Positions 1 to 7,409 of a stretch of 21,998 nt of DNA are shown piece after piece; positions within the stretch are counted from its first letter, which is position 1; each line of letters opens with the position of its first letter. The position numbers were made by a program, and so were the translations under genes. The stretch covers positions 1-21,998 of the forward strand of contig CALFZM010000350.1 in the NCBI GenBank assembly GCA_937952235.1. The letters are read 5' to 3'. This DNA comes from an uncultured Opitutia bacterium (lineage in GTDB: Bacteria; Verrucomicrobiota; Verrucomicrobiia; Opitutales; Opitutaceae). The notes under the pieces are model-generated. The model was not told the DNA's origin and did no database searches. It saw nothing but the letters and a program-made list of their open reading frames with translations.

Positions 1-74
1 CGAGCCGGCGCGCCGGGGGCGCGTCGGGGCAGCGTGTCCGTTCCTGTCCGCCACCGGCCCGGTTGCTTCCTCCC

Positions 75-1286
75 GTGCTTCCATCCCCGCCACGCACCCT
101 CCGCGCGTTCCTTGTCGCGGGCGCGCTCGCGCTGCTCGCCGGCTGCGCGACCGTGCCGCCGGTGCAGGTGCCGCTCGCGGACCTGCCCGCCGCGCAGCAG
201 GCCCGGGCGCGGGAAAATCTCCGGGTGTTCAACGCCGTCTGGGACCTGGTCCACCGGCGGCATTACGACGCGGCGCTCGGTGGCCTGGACTGGAAAGCCG
301 CCGCGGCCACTCACGCTCCCCGCGCGGCCGCCGCGGCGGACGACACGGCGCTGTACGAGGCGATCAATGCGATGCTCGCTCCGTTGCGCGACAGCCACAC
401 CCGCGCCCTCGCGCCGCGGCAGGCGGGCGAGCGTCGCCAGGCCCTGCGCGCGCGGATCGGCTTCGGCCTGCTCAAGGTGGAGGGGGAGTGGATCGTGAGC
501 GAGGTCCTGCCGGACAGCCCGGCGCAGGAAGCGGGCGTGCGCGTGGGATGGGTCGTCGTCTCCCGCAACCGCCAGCCGCTCGGCGACGGCACCCGGCTGC
601 GGGCCGAGGACGGCGAGGTGGTGGCGTGGGAGTTTCGCGACGCCGAGGACCGGCTGGTGGCGCTCACCGCGACTGCGCGGCCGATTCCGGCGGGGTCGCG
701 CCGGATCGTGCGCGAACTCGCGGATGGCGTGGTCTACCTGCGCTTCGACGAGTTCGACCGCACGGACCGCCGCTGGCTGGGTGAGCAGTTGCGGCGCCAC
801 CGGGACGCGCCCGGCGTCGTGATCGACCTCAGGTGGAACCCGGGCGGGGAGACGTTTTCGCTCGGCATCACGATCGGGGAGTTTTTCGACCGCTCCGTCG
901 ACTGCGGGACCTTCATCTCCCGCAGCGGCGTGAGGCGCGTCCAGCACTCGTGGCAGTGGGGCTCCGCCGAATACGCCGGCAAGGTGGCCATCCTCGTCGA
1001 CGGCGCGACGGGCAGTGCCGCCGAGATTTTCGCCGCGGTCCTGCAGGATCACGGTCGCGCCCGCGTGGTCGGCCGCAGGACCGCGGGTGCCGTGCTCGCG
1101 AGCCGGTTTCACCGCCTGCCGGATGGTGGGGAGCTTCAGCTCAGCCGGGAGGATTACGTGGCGCCGAAGGGGCGGCGGATCGAGGGCGCCGGAATCGAAC
1201 CGGACATCCCGGTGCTGCGGCGGCTCGCCGACTTCCGGGCGGGACGCGATGCCGATGTGGAGGCCGCGCTCGCCGCGCTGCGTTGA
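75..1286 (+). CDS. S41-family peptidase, lipoprotein with PDZ domain
   Basis: Predicted cell-envelope serine peptidase of 403 residues. From the GTG start at 75 it has a short basic N-terminus, a hydrophobic stretch and a lipobox ending LLAGC (Cys24), so it should be lipid-anchored. A PDZ-like domain covers about residues 125-200 (GEWIVSEVLPDSPAQEAGV region). The S41 core follows, with the nucleophile Ser314 in the ATGSAAEIF motif. The CtpA-type catalytic lysine (usual TFGKG) is not present: the matching segment reads RTAGAV. Instead LRDSHTR (Ser107-His108) resembles the Ser-His pair of tricorn-type S41 enzymes, so a Ser-His-Ser arrangement is likely (family knowledge plus inference). An in-frame TTG at 63 is an alternative start; GTG at 75 is preferred because it follows a pyrimidine tract like other starts here. 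It is convergent with the FAD oxidoreductase gene. Substrate unknown. Confidence 0.85.
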   Translation: MLPSPPRTLRAFLVAGALALLAGCATVPPVQVPLADLPAAQQARARENLRVFNAVWDLVHRRHYDAALGGLDWKAAAATHAPRAAAAADDTALYEAINAMLAPLRDSHTRALAPRQAGERRQALRARIGFGLLKVEGEWIVSEVLPDSPAQEAGVRVGWVVVSRNRQPLGDGTRLRAEDGEVVAWEFRDAEDRLVALTATARPIPAGSRRIVRELADGVVYLRFDEFDRTDRRWLGEQLRRHRDAPGVVIDLRWNPGGETFSLGITIGEFFDRSVDCGTFISRSGVRRVQHSWQWGSAEYAGKVAILVDGATGSAAEIFAAVLQDHGRARVVGRRTAGAVLASRFHRLPDGGELQLSREDYVAPKGRRIEGAGIEPDIPVLRRLADFRAGRDADVEAALAALR

Positions 1287-1297
1287 GCCGGACGCAT

Positions 1298-1318
1298 GCA
1301 GCGGGCCTTCCCCGCTGC
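1298..1318. terminator. hairpin after the S41 peptidase gene
   Basis: Perfect inverted repeat GCAGCGGG / CCCGCTGC (8 bp) with a 5-nt loop CCTTC, 11 bp past the peptidase stop codon and just before the 76-bp repeat. There is no T-run, so it would be a weak or Rho-assisted 3' end on either strand. The position between convergent genes fits a shared 3'-end structure. Confidence 0.4.
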
Positions 1319-1320
1319 AA

Positions 1321-1396
1321 GGTGGAGCAGCTTGTCCTCAAGCTGCTGCGGACCGGTCCATCGCACGTCAGCCGCCTGGGGACAGGCGGCTCCACC
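1321..1396 (+). repeat. 76-bp REP-doublet (REPIN/BIME-like) element, copy 1
   Basis: Palindromic intergenic element. Its ends are GGTGGAGC and GCTCCACC. It consists of two 26-nt units in inverted orientation (1321-1346 and 1371-1396) around a 24-nt spacer containing the palindrome GGACCGGTCC. Each unit is GGTGGA followed by a hairpin: left stem GCAGCTT/AAGCTGC with loop GTCCTC, right stem GCCGCCT/AGGCGGC with loop GGGGAC. The reverse complement of the right unit matches the left at 21 of 26 positions, and four of the five differences form two compensated stem pairs. A second copy at 7207-7282, in opposite orientation, matches at 68 of 76 positions without gaps. REP elements in other bacteria have a short conserved 5' motif before an imperfect palindrome and are mobilised by RAYT transposases; assignment to that class is inference. 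It lies between the 3' ends of two convergent genes. Confidence 0.8.
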
Positions 1397-1424
1397 GCCA
1401 CGGCATGAGTCCGGTTGAAGCCGG

Positions 1425-3299
1425 CTAGGGACGCTCACCGTGCATGGCGTGCTCCCGCCGCCAGAGCGCGCGCAGGGCGTCACCCCTGGCGGGGTGCAAC
1501 CCGGCCCCGAGCGCGCTCCAGCGTGCGCGCAGCGCCGCTGAGAGCGGCCGGTCGCCGGCCCCGGCCTGCACCGCGCGGGCGATCGAGAGCGGAGCGGCCC
1601 CCCGCGCGTCCATCGCGGCCGCCAGCCAGGCTGTCGCGGTGCCGTCGTCGAGCGGCGCGGAGAGGCGGGCGTCGTAGTCGGGAAGAAAGCCCCGGGTCGC
1701 GAAGTACTGCGCCGCGGCCACGGTCTCGTCGCCGGGCGTCGCCTCCAGGTCGTTGAAATAGGCCAGCGGCACGCCGCGCCGGGCGAGCGTGCGCAGCAGC
1801 GCCGCGCGGTCGAGGCCGGCCGGCGCGATGCCGGTCCGGCATGAGGCCACGGCGGCATGGGCCGCGGACTCGGCGAGGTGCATCCAGGTGGGCTCGAGCC
1901 GCACCGTGTTCCACGCCACATGGGTCGCGCTGAGGCACACGGGTACGAGCACGTTGTCCAGCCCGTCGGGCAGGAGGGCGGCGAACGGCACCTGCCCGGG
2001 GAACGTCTCCTGATGCAGCATCATCTTGCCCTCCTCGAGGCTGCCCGGCACGCGCCGCCGGGTGCAGGCGTGCGAGTCGATGTACCACTCGGTGAAACCG
2101 ATGCTGTCCGCGTGCAACGGCGGACGGGCCAGGGGCGCCACCGGCGTGGTGTCCGCCTCCGTCAACAGCGCGCGACCCCGGAGCCGGCGGCCCTCGCGGA
2201 GGTAGATCTCATGAGGGCGGTGCCCGTGATCGGCGAACTCGTCGCCCGCGAGGCCGTATTCGCCCCAGCGCTGTCGTTCCGCGGCGGATACGGAAGGATC
2301 GTGCTGCTTGAACCACAGGAGCGCGAGCGCGGCCTCCCAGTGCGCGTCCATCACGCGCCGGCGCGTCGCCCAGTCGCCCTCGACGTAGGCGAGGTGCGGG
2401 CCGAGCAGTTGCGGCCGGTTGAGCCCGAGCTTCTGGTTCGGAATCCCGTCGATCTCGGCGCCGAACTCGAGGGTGCGCAGAAACTCCGCGTCCCGCATCG
2501 CGGGCCGCGGCACCGGCCGGCGGCGCGCCGGGTCGCGGGTGAGCATCACCCGGTAGTTCAGCGCCTGCACGTGGGAGTCGGCGGCGCCGCTGCCCGCCGC
2601 GAGTCGCACCTGGAAGCCCGGAAACGGTCGCAGCCGCAGCGCCGCCTGGGCGGCGGCGAGCCGGGCCGCGCCGGCATCGGGGGCGGTGGCGACGGGTGCC
2701 ATGAAGATCCCGCCGGCGTGCGGCTCGGCGTGTTCCGCCCGCGACTCGCGGCCGACGCGATAGGGAATGCCAGCCAGCGGAAACAGGTCGGCCTCGTAGG
2801 AACAGTCGGCGAAGACCCTGGCGGTGGCGTGGAAGCGCTCCGGCCCGGCCATGGCGGCGAACGTGACGCCGCGCAGGGTCGCACCGTCGCGGTCGGCGGC
2901 GACGGGGTGGTGGGAGAGCACGACGGTGATCCGCGCCTCCCGCTCGACGAGGCCCGTGAACACGCGCTCGGCGACGTGCGGTTCGAAGCGCCCGTTGGTG
3001 TGGCCCTGCGCTCCCGGCAGCGCGGCCCGGAACTGCGCGGAGTCGGCGCCGTACGTGTCGCGGTAGTGGGCGAGAATTCCCGCCCTCACCTCGTCGTAGA
3101 GCGGCGCGCGGCGGCGCTCGTAGCGCGTGTCCCACACGCCGAGCCCGTTGGCAGGCATGCCGCCGAGGTGGGCGGTGTGATGGACGAGGAGGACGCCCAG
3201 GCCCTCGCGCGCCGCGCGCACGGCGCAGGCGATCCCGGCCGGCGTGCCGCCGATGACGACGAGGTCGTGTGCCAAAGCGGCGGGGAAGGGTTCGGCCAT
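1425..3299 (-). CDS. FAD-dependent oxidoreductase
   Basis: Predicted flavoprotein of 624 residues without a signal peptide, so probably cytoplasmic. The N-terminus carries a Rossmann beta-alpha-beta FAD-binding motif, VVIGGTPAGIACAVRAA (about residues 14-30), then HLGGMPANGLG (about 44-54), typical of the FAD_oxidored family (PF12831 type) that is common in Verrucomicrobiota and Planctomycetota. Substrates of this family are mostly unknown, so no reaction can be named. The ATG at 3299 is chosen; a TTG at 3362 would add 21 residues of unlikely sequence. The 18 nt before the ATG are 15/18 pyrimidine with no Shine-Dalgarno motif. It lies 261 bp downstream of the Gfo/Idh/MocA gene on the same strand and may be co-expressed with it. 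The 3' end faces the S41 peptidase gene across the 76-bp repeat. Confidence 0.85.
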   Translation of the reverse strand: MAEPFPAALAHDLVVIGGTPAGIACAVRAAREGLGVLLVHHTAHLGGMPANGLGVWDTRYERRRAPLYDEVRAGILAHYRDTYGADSAQFRAALPGAQGHTNGRFEPHVAERVFTGLVEREARITVVLSHHPVAADRDGATLRGVTFAAMAGPERFHATARVFADCSYEADLFPLAGIPYRVGRESRAEHAEPHAGGIFMAPVATAPDAGAARLAAAQAALRLRPFPGFQVRLAAGSGAADSHVQALNYRVMLTRDPARRRPVPRPAMRDAEFLRTLEFGAEIDGIPNQKLGLNRPQLLGPHLAYVEGDWATRRRVMDAHWEAALALLWFKQHDPSVSAAERQRWGEYGLAGDEFADHGHRPHEIYLREGRRLRGRALLTEADTTPVAPLARPPLHADSIGFTEWYIDSHACTRRRVPGSLEEGKMMLHQETFPGQVPFAALLPDGLDNVLVPVCLSATHVAWNTVRLEPTWMHLAESAAHAAVASCRTGIAPAGLDRAALLRTLARRGVPLAYFNDLEATPGDETVAAAQYFATRGFLPDYDARLSAPLDDGTATAWLAAAMDARGAAPLSIARAVQAGAGDRPLSAALRARWSALGAGLHPARGDALRALWRREHAMHGERP

Positions 3300-3560
3300 G
3301 TGCGGCGGGAAGGGAAACTGCCCGTGAGCCAACCCACGCCCGGCCCGCCAGGTGGAGAGCAATTACCTAGCAAGAGGGGAAAATTTGTAGCGTCGTGGCA
3401 CCGCCGCGCCGGCGAACTCCCGCTCCAGAGCAAACGGAGCGATCGTGCCGCCGGTTCCTCGGCGGGGGCTGCTTCGTCGGCGCCGGGGTCGGACCGGAGC
3501 GCGGCATGCTGAGAACGGCCACGGCGCAACCCGCCGTTTTCGTGCGATCGGCGCGCCTGG
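3300..3560. other. 261-bp intergenic region between the two oxidoreductase genes
   Basis: No convincing coding frame. It contains a 6-bp hairpin CCGCCG/CGGCGG with loop GTTCCT at 3448-3465 and a locally A/T-richer patch at about 3361-3390, which on the minus strand could hold the promoter of the FAD oxidoreductase. I could not pick out a -35/-10 pair with confidence. Confidence 0.35.
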
Positions 3561-4907
3561 TCAGCCGTTGAGCGGCCAGCCTTCGCGGTAGGGACGCGCG
3601 AGCAGCGCGTTCGCGGCGGCGTCGTTGGTGACGCGGCCGGCCTTGCCGTCGTACTCCAGGCGCTTGCCGGCGCGGTAGGCGACGAGGCCGAGCGCCATCT
3701 GCTCGGTCATGACGCCATTGTAGTCGAAATTGCACGACGTCTTCAGGTCCGTCTTGCACGCGCGGAAGAACTGCTCCTGGAAGTCGCCGATCGGCGGCGT
3801 GACCTGCTCCTTGGTCCGGACCTTGTAATACGTGAGGTCGGCGTCGCCGGCGGGAAAGAGCATCCGGGAATTGAAGTCGGCGAGCAGGATGCCCTTCGAC
3901 CCCTTGAACATCGCGCCGTGGCCGACCTTGTTGAGGTCGATGTAATTCTTCGGCGTGGTGGGCAGGTGGCCGCCCTGGAACCAGCTCACGCGGATGGCGG
4001 GGCGCCAGCTGTTCGCCGGGTGATCGAAGTGGGCGGTGAGCTCGACCGGCGTCACGTCGGGATTGAACGCCTCGCCCTTCGCCTCGATCGCGGTGGGATG
4101 GCCGGCGTCGATCGCGTTCCAGGCGAGATCCATGGTGTGGTTGCCCATGTCGCCGACCTGGCCGGTGCCGAAGTCCCAATACATGTTCCATTGGAGACAA
4201 TTCGCCCCGGGCCCGCCGGAGAAGTAGCCGGGATTGTAGGGATGGTGCGGGGAGGGCCCGAGCCACAGGTCGTAGTGGAAGCTCGCGGGCGGCGAACCCT
4301 CGCCGGGCAGGTAACCGGGACGGCGGAGCTGCCGGTTGCCCCAGACGAACACGCCGCTCAGGTCGCCGATCGCGCCGTCGCGCACCAGCTCGCGGACGCG
4401 CGCGAAGTTCGGCAGCGCGTGTCGCTGCGTGCCGGCCTGGGTGGCGATGCGGTTCTTCTTCTCGAGGTACTTCGCCCGGAGCAGGCGGCACTCCGCGACG
4501 CTCATGCCGATCGGCTTCTCGCAATAGACGTGGAGGTTCCGGTTCATCGCCCACATCGCGATGTGCGCGTGCGTGTGGTCGGCGGTGCAGATGACGACGG
4601 CGTCGAGCCCCGGATGATCGAGGCAGCGGCGCCAGTCGACGTAGGTCTTCGCGCCGGGAAAGGCCTTCAGCGCGTCAGGGAAGCGGAGCTCGTTGACGTC
4701 GCAGAGGGCGACGACGTTCTCCTGCCGCAGCACGTTGTAGTGCGCCAGCCCGCGGCCCCAGACGCCGATGAGCGCCACGTTGAGCTTCTTGCTCGGCGTG
4801 TTCGCTCCGAAGAGCGTCGTGCTTTTCAACAGCAGCAAGCCCGCGCCGGAGGCGGTGGCGGACTTGAGAAACAAGCGGCGGGGCAGGGGACGGGGGGCGG
4901 GTTTCAC
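3561..4907 (-). CDS. Gfo/Idh/MocA family oxidoreductase with Tat signal
   Basis: NAD(P)-dependent sugar or polyol oxidoreductase family protein, 448 residues. The N-terminus has a twin-arginine motif RRLFLKS (residues 10-16) followed by a hydrophobic segment ending near ALFG-like LFGANTP, so export in folded form by the Tat pathway is likely. The Rossmann fold follows: VALIGVWGRGLAH (about 45-55), then the family hallmark EKP at 130-132 (YCEKPIGMSVAE). The C-terminal half is the usual alpha/beta dimerisation and substrate domain. Secreted members with this architecture are abundant in Verrucomicrobiota and Planctomycetota, where they are linked to polysaccharide use; the substrate here is unknown. 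The GTG at 4907 is chosen because it places the Tat motif near the N-terminus; the open frame continues upstream into the divergent topoisomerase gene, which is implausible. Probably transcribed with the FAD oxidoreductase gene. Confidence 0.88.
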   Translation of the reverse strand: MKPAPRPLPRRLFLKSATASGAGLLLLKSTTLFGANTPSKKLNVALIGVWGRGLAHYNVLRQENVVALCDVNELRFPDALKAFPGAKTYVDWRRCLDHPGLDAVVICTADHTHAHIAMWAMNRNLHVYCEKPIGMSVAECRLLRAKYLEKKNRIATQAGTQRHALPNFARVRELVRDGAIGDLSGVFVWGNRQLRRPGYLPGEGSPPASFHYDLWLGPSPHHPYNPGYFSGGPGANCLQWNMYWDFGTGQVGDMGNHTMDLAWNAIDAGHPTAIEAKGEAFNPDVTPVELTAHFDHPANSWRPAIRVSWFQGGHLPTTPKNYIDLNKVGHGAMFKGSKGILLADFNSRMLFPAGDADLTYYKVRTKEQVTPPIGDFQEQFFRACKTDLKTSCNFDYNGVMTEQMALGLVAYRAGKRLEYDGKAGRVTNDAAANALLARPYREGWPLNG

Positions 4908-4948
4908 GCGGCAGAGCGTGAACCTGGCGCCGGGACAGGTCAACCCGC

Positions 4949-4972
4949 GGACGCCGCCCCGCGGCGGCGTCC
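4949..4972. promoter_or_regulatory. perfect 24-bp inverted repeat between divergent genes
   Basis: GGACGCCGCC / GGCGGCGTCC, 10-bp perfect arms with a 4-bp centre CCGC. It lies in the 121-bp gap between the divergent Gfo/Idh gene (start 4907) and parC (start 5029), so it could be an operator or a leader hairpin for either. The symmetry is seen directly; the function is inference. Confidence 0.4.
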
Positions 4973-5028
4973 ACGCGCCGAAATCAGGCTTTACGCGGCG
5001 ACGCCAACCCGTCTCCTCTCGTCCCCGA

Positions 5029-7188
5029 ATGGCCAAACGCAAAGGGTCCAAACCTTCCGACCAAACCGAGTTGCCGCTGGGCGGCGGGGCCGAAGCTGCG
5101 GCCGGCGCGCCTCCGCCGAAGCCAGCCCCGCCCGAGGCGGCGGCGGGATCCGCGACGTCCGGGCCGGCGGTGGAAGCCGGAGCGTCCGCGACTCCGCCCC
5201 GCCGGACCGGCGGCAAGGTGCAGGAGGAAGGCGCCCCGCTCGCGCAGAGCTACCGCACCTGGTTCCTCGACTACGCGAGCTACGTGATCCTCGATCGCGC
5301 GGTCCCGCATATCGACGACGGCCTGAAGCCGGTGCAGCGGCGAATCCTGCACACGCTGTGGGACATGGACGACGGGCGGTTCCACAAGGTGGCCAACATC
5401 GTCGGGCGCACGATGTCGCTCCACCCGCACGGCGATGCCTCGATCGGGGCCGCGCTCGTCGGCATCGGGCAGCGGGCGTTCCTCATCGAGCCGCAGGGGA
5501 ATTTCGGCAACGTGCTCACGGGCGACGACGCGGCGGCGCCGCGTTACATCGAGGCGCGGCTCACGGCGTTCGCGCGCGACGTGCTCTTCAATCCGAAGAC
5601 CACCACGTGGCAGCTCAGCTACGATGGACGCCAGCGCGAGCCCGTGACGCTGCCGGCGAAGTTCCCGATCGTCCTGCTCGACGGCGCCGAGGGCATCGCG
5701 GTGGGCCTCGCGACGAAGATCCTGCCGCACAACTTCAACGACCTCTGCCGCGCGGCCATCAATCACCTCCAGGGAAAATCGTTCCGCATCTATCCCGACT
5801 TCCCGTCGGGCGGCATCGCGGATTTCTCCGAGTACAACGACGGCGAACGCGGCGGGAAGGTGAAGGTGCGGGCGAAGATCGAGCAGCGTTCCAAATACCT
5901 GCTCGCGATCACGGAACTGCCGTACGGGACGACGACCGAATCGTTGATCGAGTCCATCCTGGCCGCCAACGCGAAGGGCAAGATCAAGGTGAAGCACGTC
6001 GACGACAACACGGCCGACCAGGTCGAGATCCTCGTCCACCTGCCGCAGGGCTCCGATCCGGACCAGGTGATCCAGCAGCTCTACGTGTTCACCGCCTGCC
6101 AGCAGAACCTCTCGCCGGCGGCCTGCGTGATCGTGGCCGACGAGAAGACCGGCCAGGACCGGCCGGAATTCCTCGGCGTGCGGGAGATCCTCAAGCGCTG
6201 CGTCGACAAGACGCGGGCGCTGCTGAAGCAGGAACTCGAGATCAAGCTCGGCGAGCTCGAGCAGCAGTGGCACTGGGATTCGCTCGAGCGGATCTTCATC
6301 GAGGAGCGGATCTATCGGCGGATCGAGAAATCGAAGACCTGGGAGAGCGTCCTGGAGGAGATTCGCGAGGGCCTGAAGCCGTTTGTGAAGCAGCTGCGGC
6401 GCGAGGTGACGGATGACGACATCACCCGCCTCACGGAGATCCGGATCAAGCGGATCTCGGCCTACAACCGGTTCCAGGCCGACGAGGCGATCAAGAAGAT
6501 CGAGGAGGGCATCAAGGAGACGAAGGCCAACCTCAGGAACCTGACCGGCTACGCCGTGGCCTGGTTCGAGATGCTGCAGGAGAAATACGGCAAGGGACTC
6601 AAGCGGCGCACCCAGTACGACGAGATCGAGCAGATCAACGCGGCGGAGGTCGTATCCGCCAACCAGCGACTGTACGTCAACCGCGAGGACGGCTTCATCG
6701 GCCTCAACTGGCGCCAGCACGAGTTCGTGCAGGAGTGCACGATCCTCGACAGCGTGCTGTGCATCATGAGGGACGGCTCCCTCAAGGTCTCGAAGGTGGC
6801 CGACAAGGTTTTCATGGGGCGTGACATCATGCATGTCGCGATCTGGCCGAAGGACGGCGACACCCACTTCTACACCCTGGTCTACCAGGACAAGGAGTCC
6901 GGCAAGGCGTTCGCGAAACGATTCCAGATCGGCGGCCTCTCCCGCGACAAGCTGTACCCGCTGGTGAAGAGCGAGGGTTCCAAGGTGGTGTACCTCGAGG
7001 TCAGCAAGAGCGAGAAGGAGATGCCGAGGAAGCTCACGATCTTCATCGACGGCCGGAGCGGCGCCCGCGTGCGGGAATTCGAATTCGACCTCGATCCCGT
7101 GCCGGTGAGCAGCCGGAATGCGAAGGGCCTCACGGTCAGCAAGTGGCCGGTGAAGGACGTGAAGCGCGCGGACCTCGCGCTCGACTGA
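5029..7188 (+). CDS. parC: DNA topoisomerase IV / gyrase subunit A
   Basis: Type IIA topoisomerase breakage-reunion subunit, 719 residues. It cuts and rejoins DNA through a tyrosine; the ATPase partner ParE/GyrB is not in this window. Residues 1-70 are an Ala/Pro/Gly-rich low-complexity extension. The winged-helix core follows: GLKPVQRRIL (98-107), HPHGDASIG (132-140) and the catalytic Tyr173 in APRYIEARL. A tower and coiled-coil region comes next, then a C-terminal domain of roughly 200 residues, shorter than the six-bladed GyrA pinwheel. This favours ParC over GyrA and resembles the topoisomerase IV A subunit of Bacteroidota. The positions matching E. coli GyrA Ser83 and Asp87 are Ala137 and Ala141. 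The ATG at 5029 follows a pyrimidine-rich leader (14/18). A REP-like repeat starts 19 bp after the stop codon. Confidence 0.9.
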   Translation: MAKRKGSKPSDQTELPLGGGAEAAAGAPPPKPAPPEAAAGSATSGPAVEAGASATPPRRTGGKVQEEGAPLAQSYRTWFLDYASYVILDRAVPHIDDGLKPVQRRILHTLWDMDDGRFHKVANIVGRTMSLHPHGDASIGAALVGIGQRAFLIEPQGNFGNVLTGDDAAAPRYIEARLTAFARDVLFNPKTTTWQLSYDGRQREPVTLPAKFPIVLLDGAEGIAVGLATKILPHNFNDLCRAAINHLQGKSFRIYPDFPSGGIADFSEYNDGERGGKVKVRAKIEQRSKYLLAITELPYGTTTESLIESILAANAKGKIKVKHVDDNTADQVEILVHLPQGSDPDQVIQQLYVFTACQQNLSPAACVIVADEKTGQDRPEFLGVREILKRCVDKTRALLKQELEIKLGELEQQWHWDSLERIFIEERIYRRIEKSKTWESVLEEIREGLKPFVKQLRREVTDDDITRLTEIRIKRISAYNRFQADEAIKKIEEGIKETKANLRNLTGYAVAWFEMLQEKYGKGLKRRTQYDEIEQINAAEVVSANQRLYVNREDGFIGLNWRQHEFVQECTILDSVLCIMRDGSLKVSKVADKVFMGRDIMHVAIWPKDGDTHFYTLVYQDKESGKAFAKRFQIGGLSRDKLYPLVKSEGSKVVYLEVSKSEKEMPRKLTIFIDGRSGARVREFEFDLDPVPVSSRNAKGLTVSKWPVKDVKRADLALD

Positions 7189-7206
7189 GCCGACACCTGC
7201 CGTTGA

Positions 7207-7282
7207 GGTGGAGCCGCCTGTCCCCAGGCGGCGGACGTACGACGGACCGGTTCGCCGCGGCGTGAGGACAAGCCGCTCCACC
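7207..7282 (-). repeat. 76-bp REP-doublet (REPIN/BIME-like) element, copy 2
   Basis: Second copy of the element at 1321-1396, in opposite orientation and the same length, with 8 substitutions and no indels. The 7207-7232 unit is identical over 26 nt to the right unit of copy 1. The other unit (7257-7282) differs, and its stem pair at unit positions 9 and 24 is G-C where copy 1 has A-T in its left unit and both right units have C-G. One other stem position (12/21) is mismatched here. It starts 19 bp beyond the parC stop, upstream of the carboxypeptidase gene. No target-site duplication is evident. Confidence 0.8.
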
Positions 7283-7409
7283 TTCCCGTGCGGCCGCTCT
7301 CATGGCTGTGAAGTCCAACGGCATGAGCTTCCGTCTGCGTGCGGGCCGCGCGAGGCTGGATCCAGCCGGGGATTGCAGCCGCGCGCCGTTCCGGCCAGCA
7401 TGCCGCATC

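Noticed and set aside
4908..5216. A longer Gfo/Idh/MocA protein starting at 5216
   Set aside because: It would bury the Tat signal about 110 residues in and overlap the divergent parC coding region.
4984..7281. A 765-codon open frame antisense to parC
   Set aside because: Its translation is a low-complexity mirror of the parC frame with no recognisable domain; long antisense frames are common in GC-rich coding DNA.
7283..7409. In-frame ATG starts at 7302 and 7323 for the carboxypeptidase
   Set aside because: They add an arginine-rich leader before an otherwise standard signal peptide and have no better ribosome-binding context. Kept as a possibility only.
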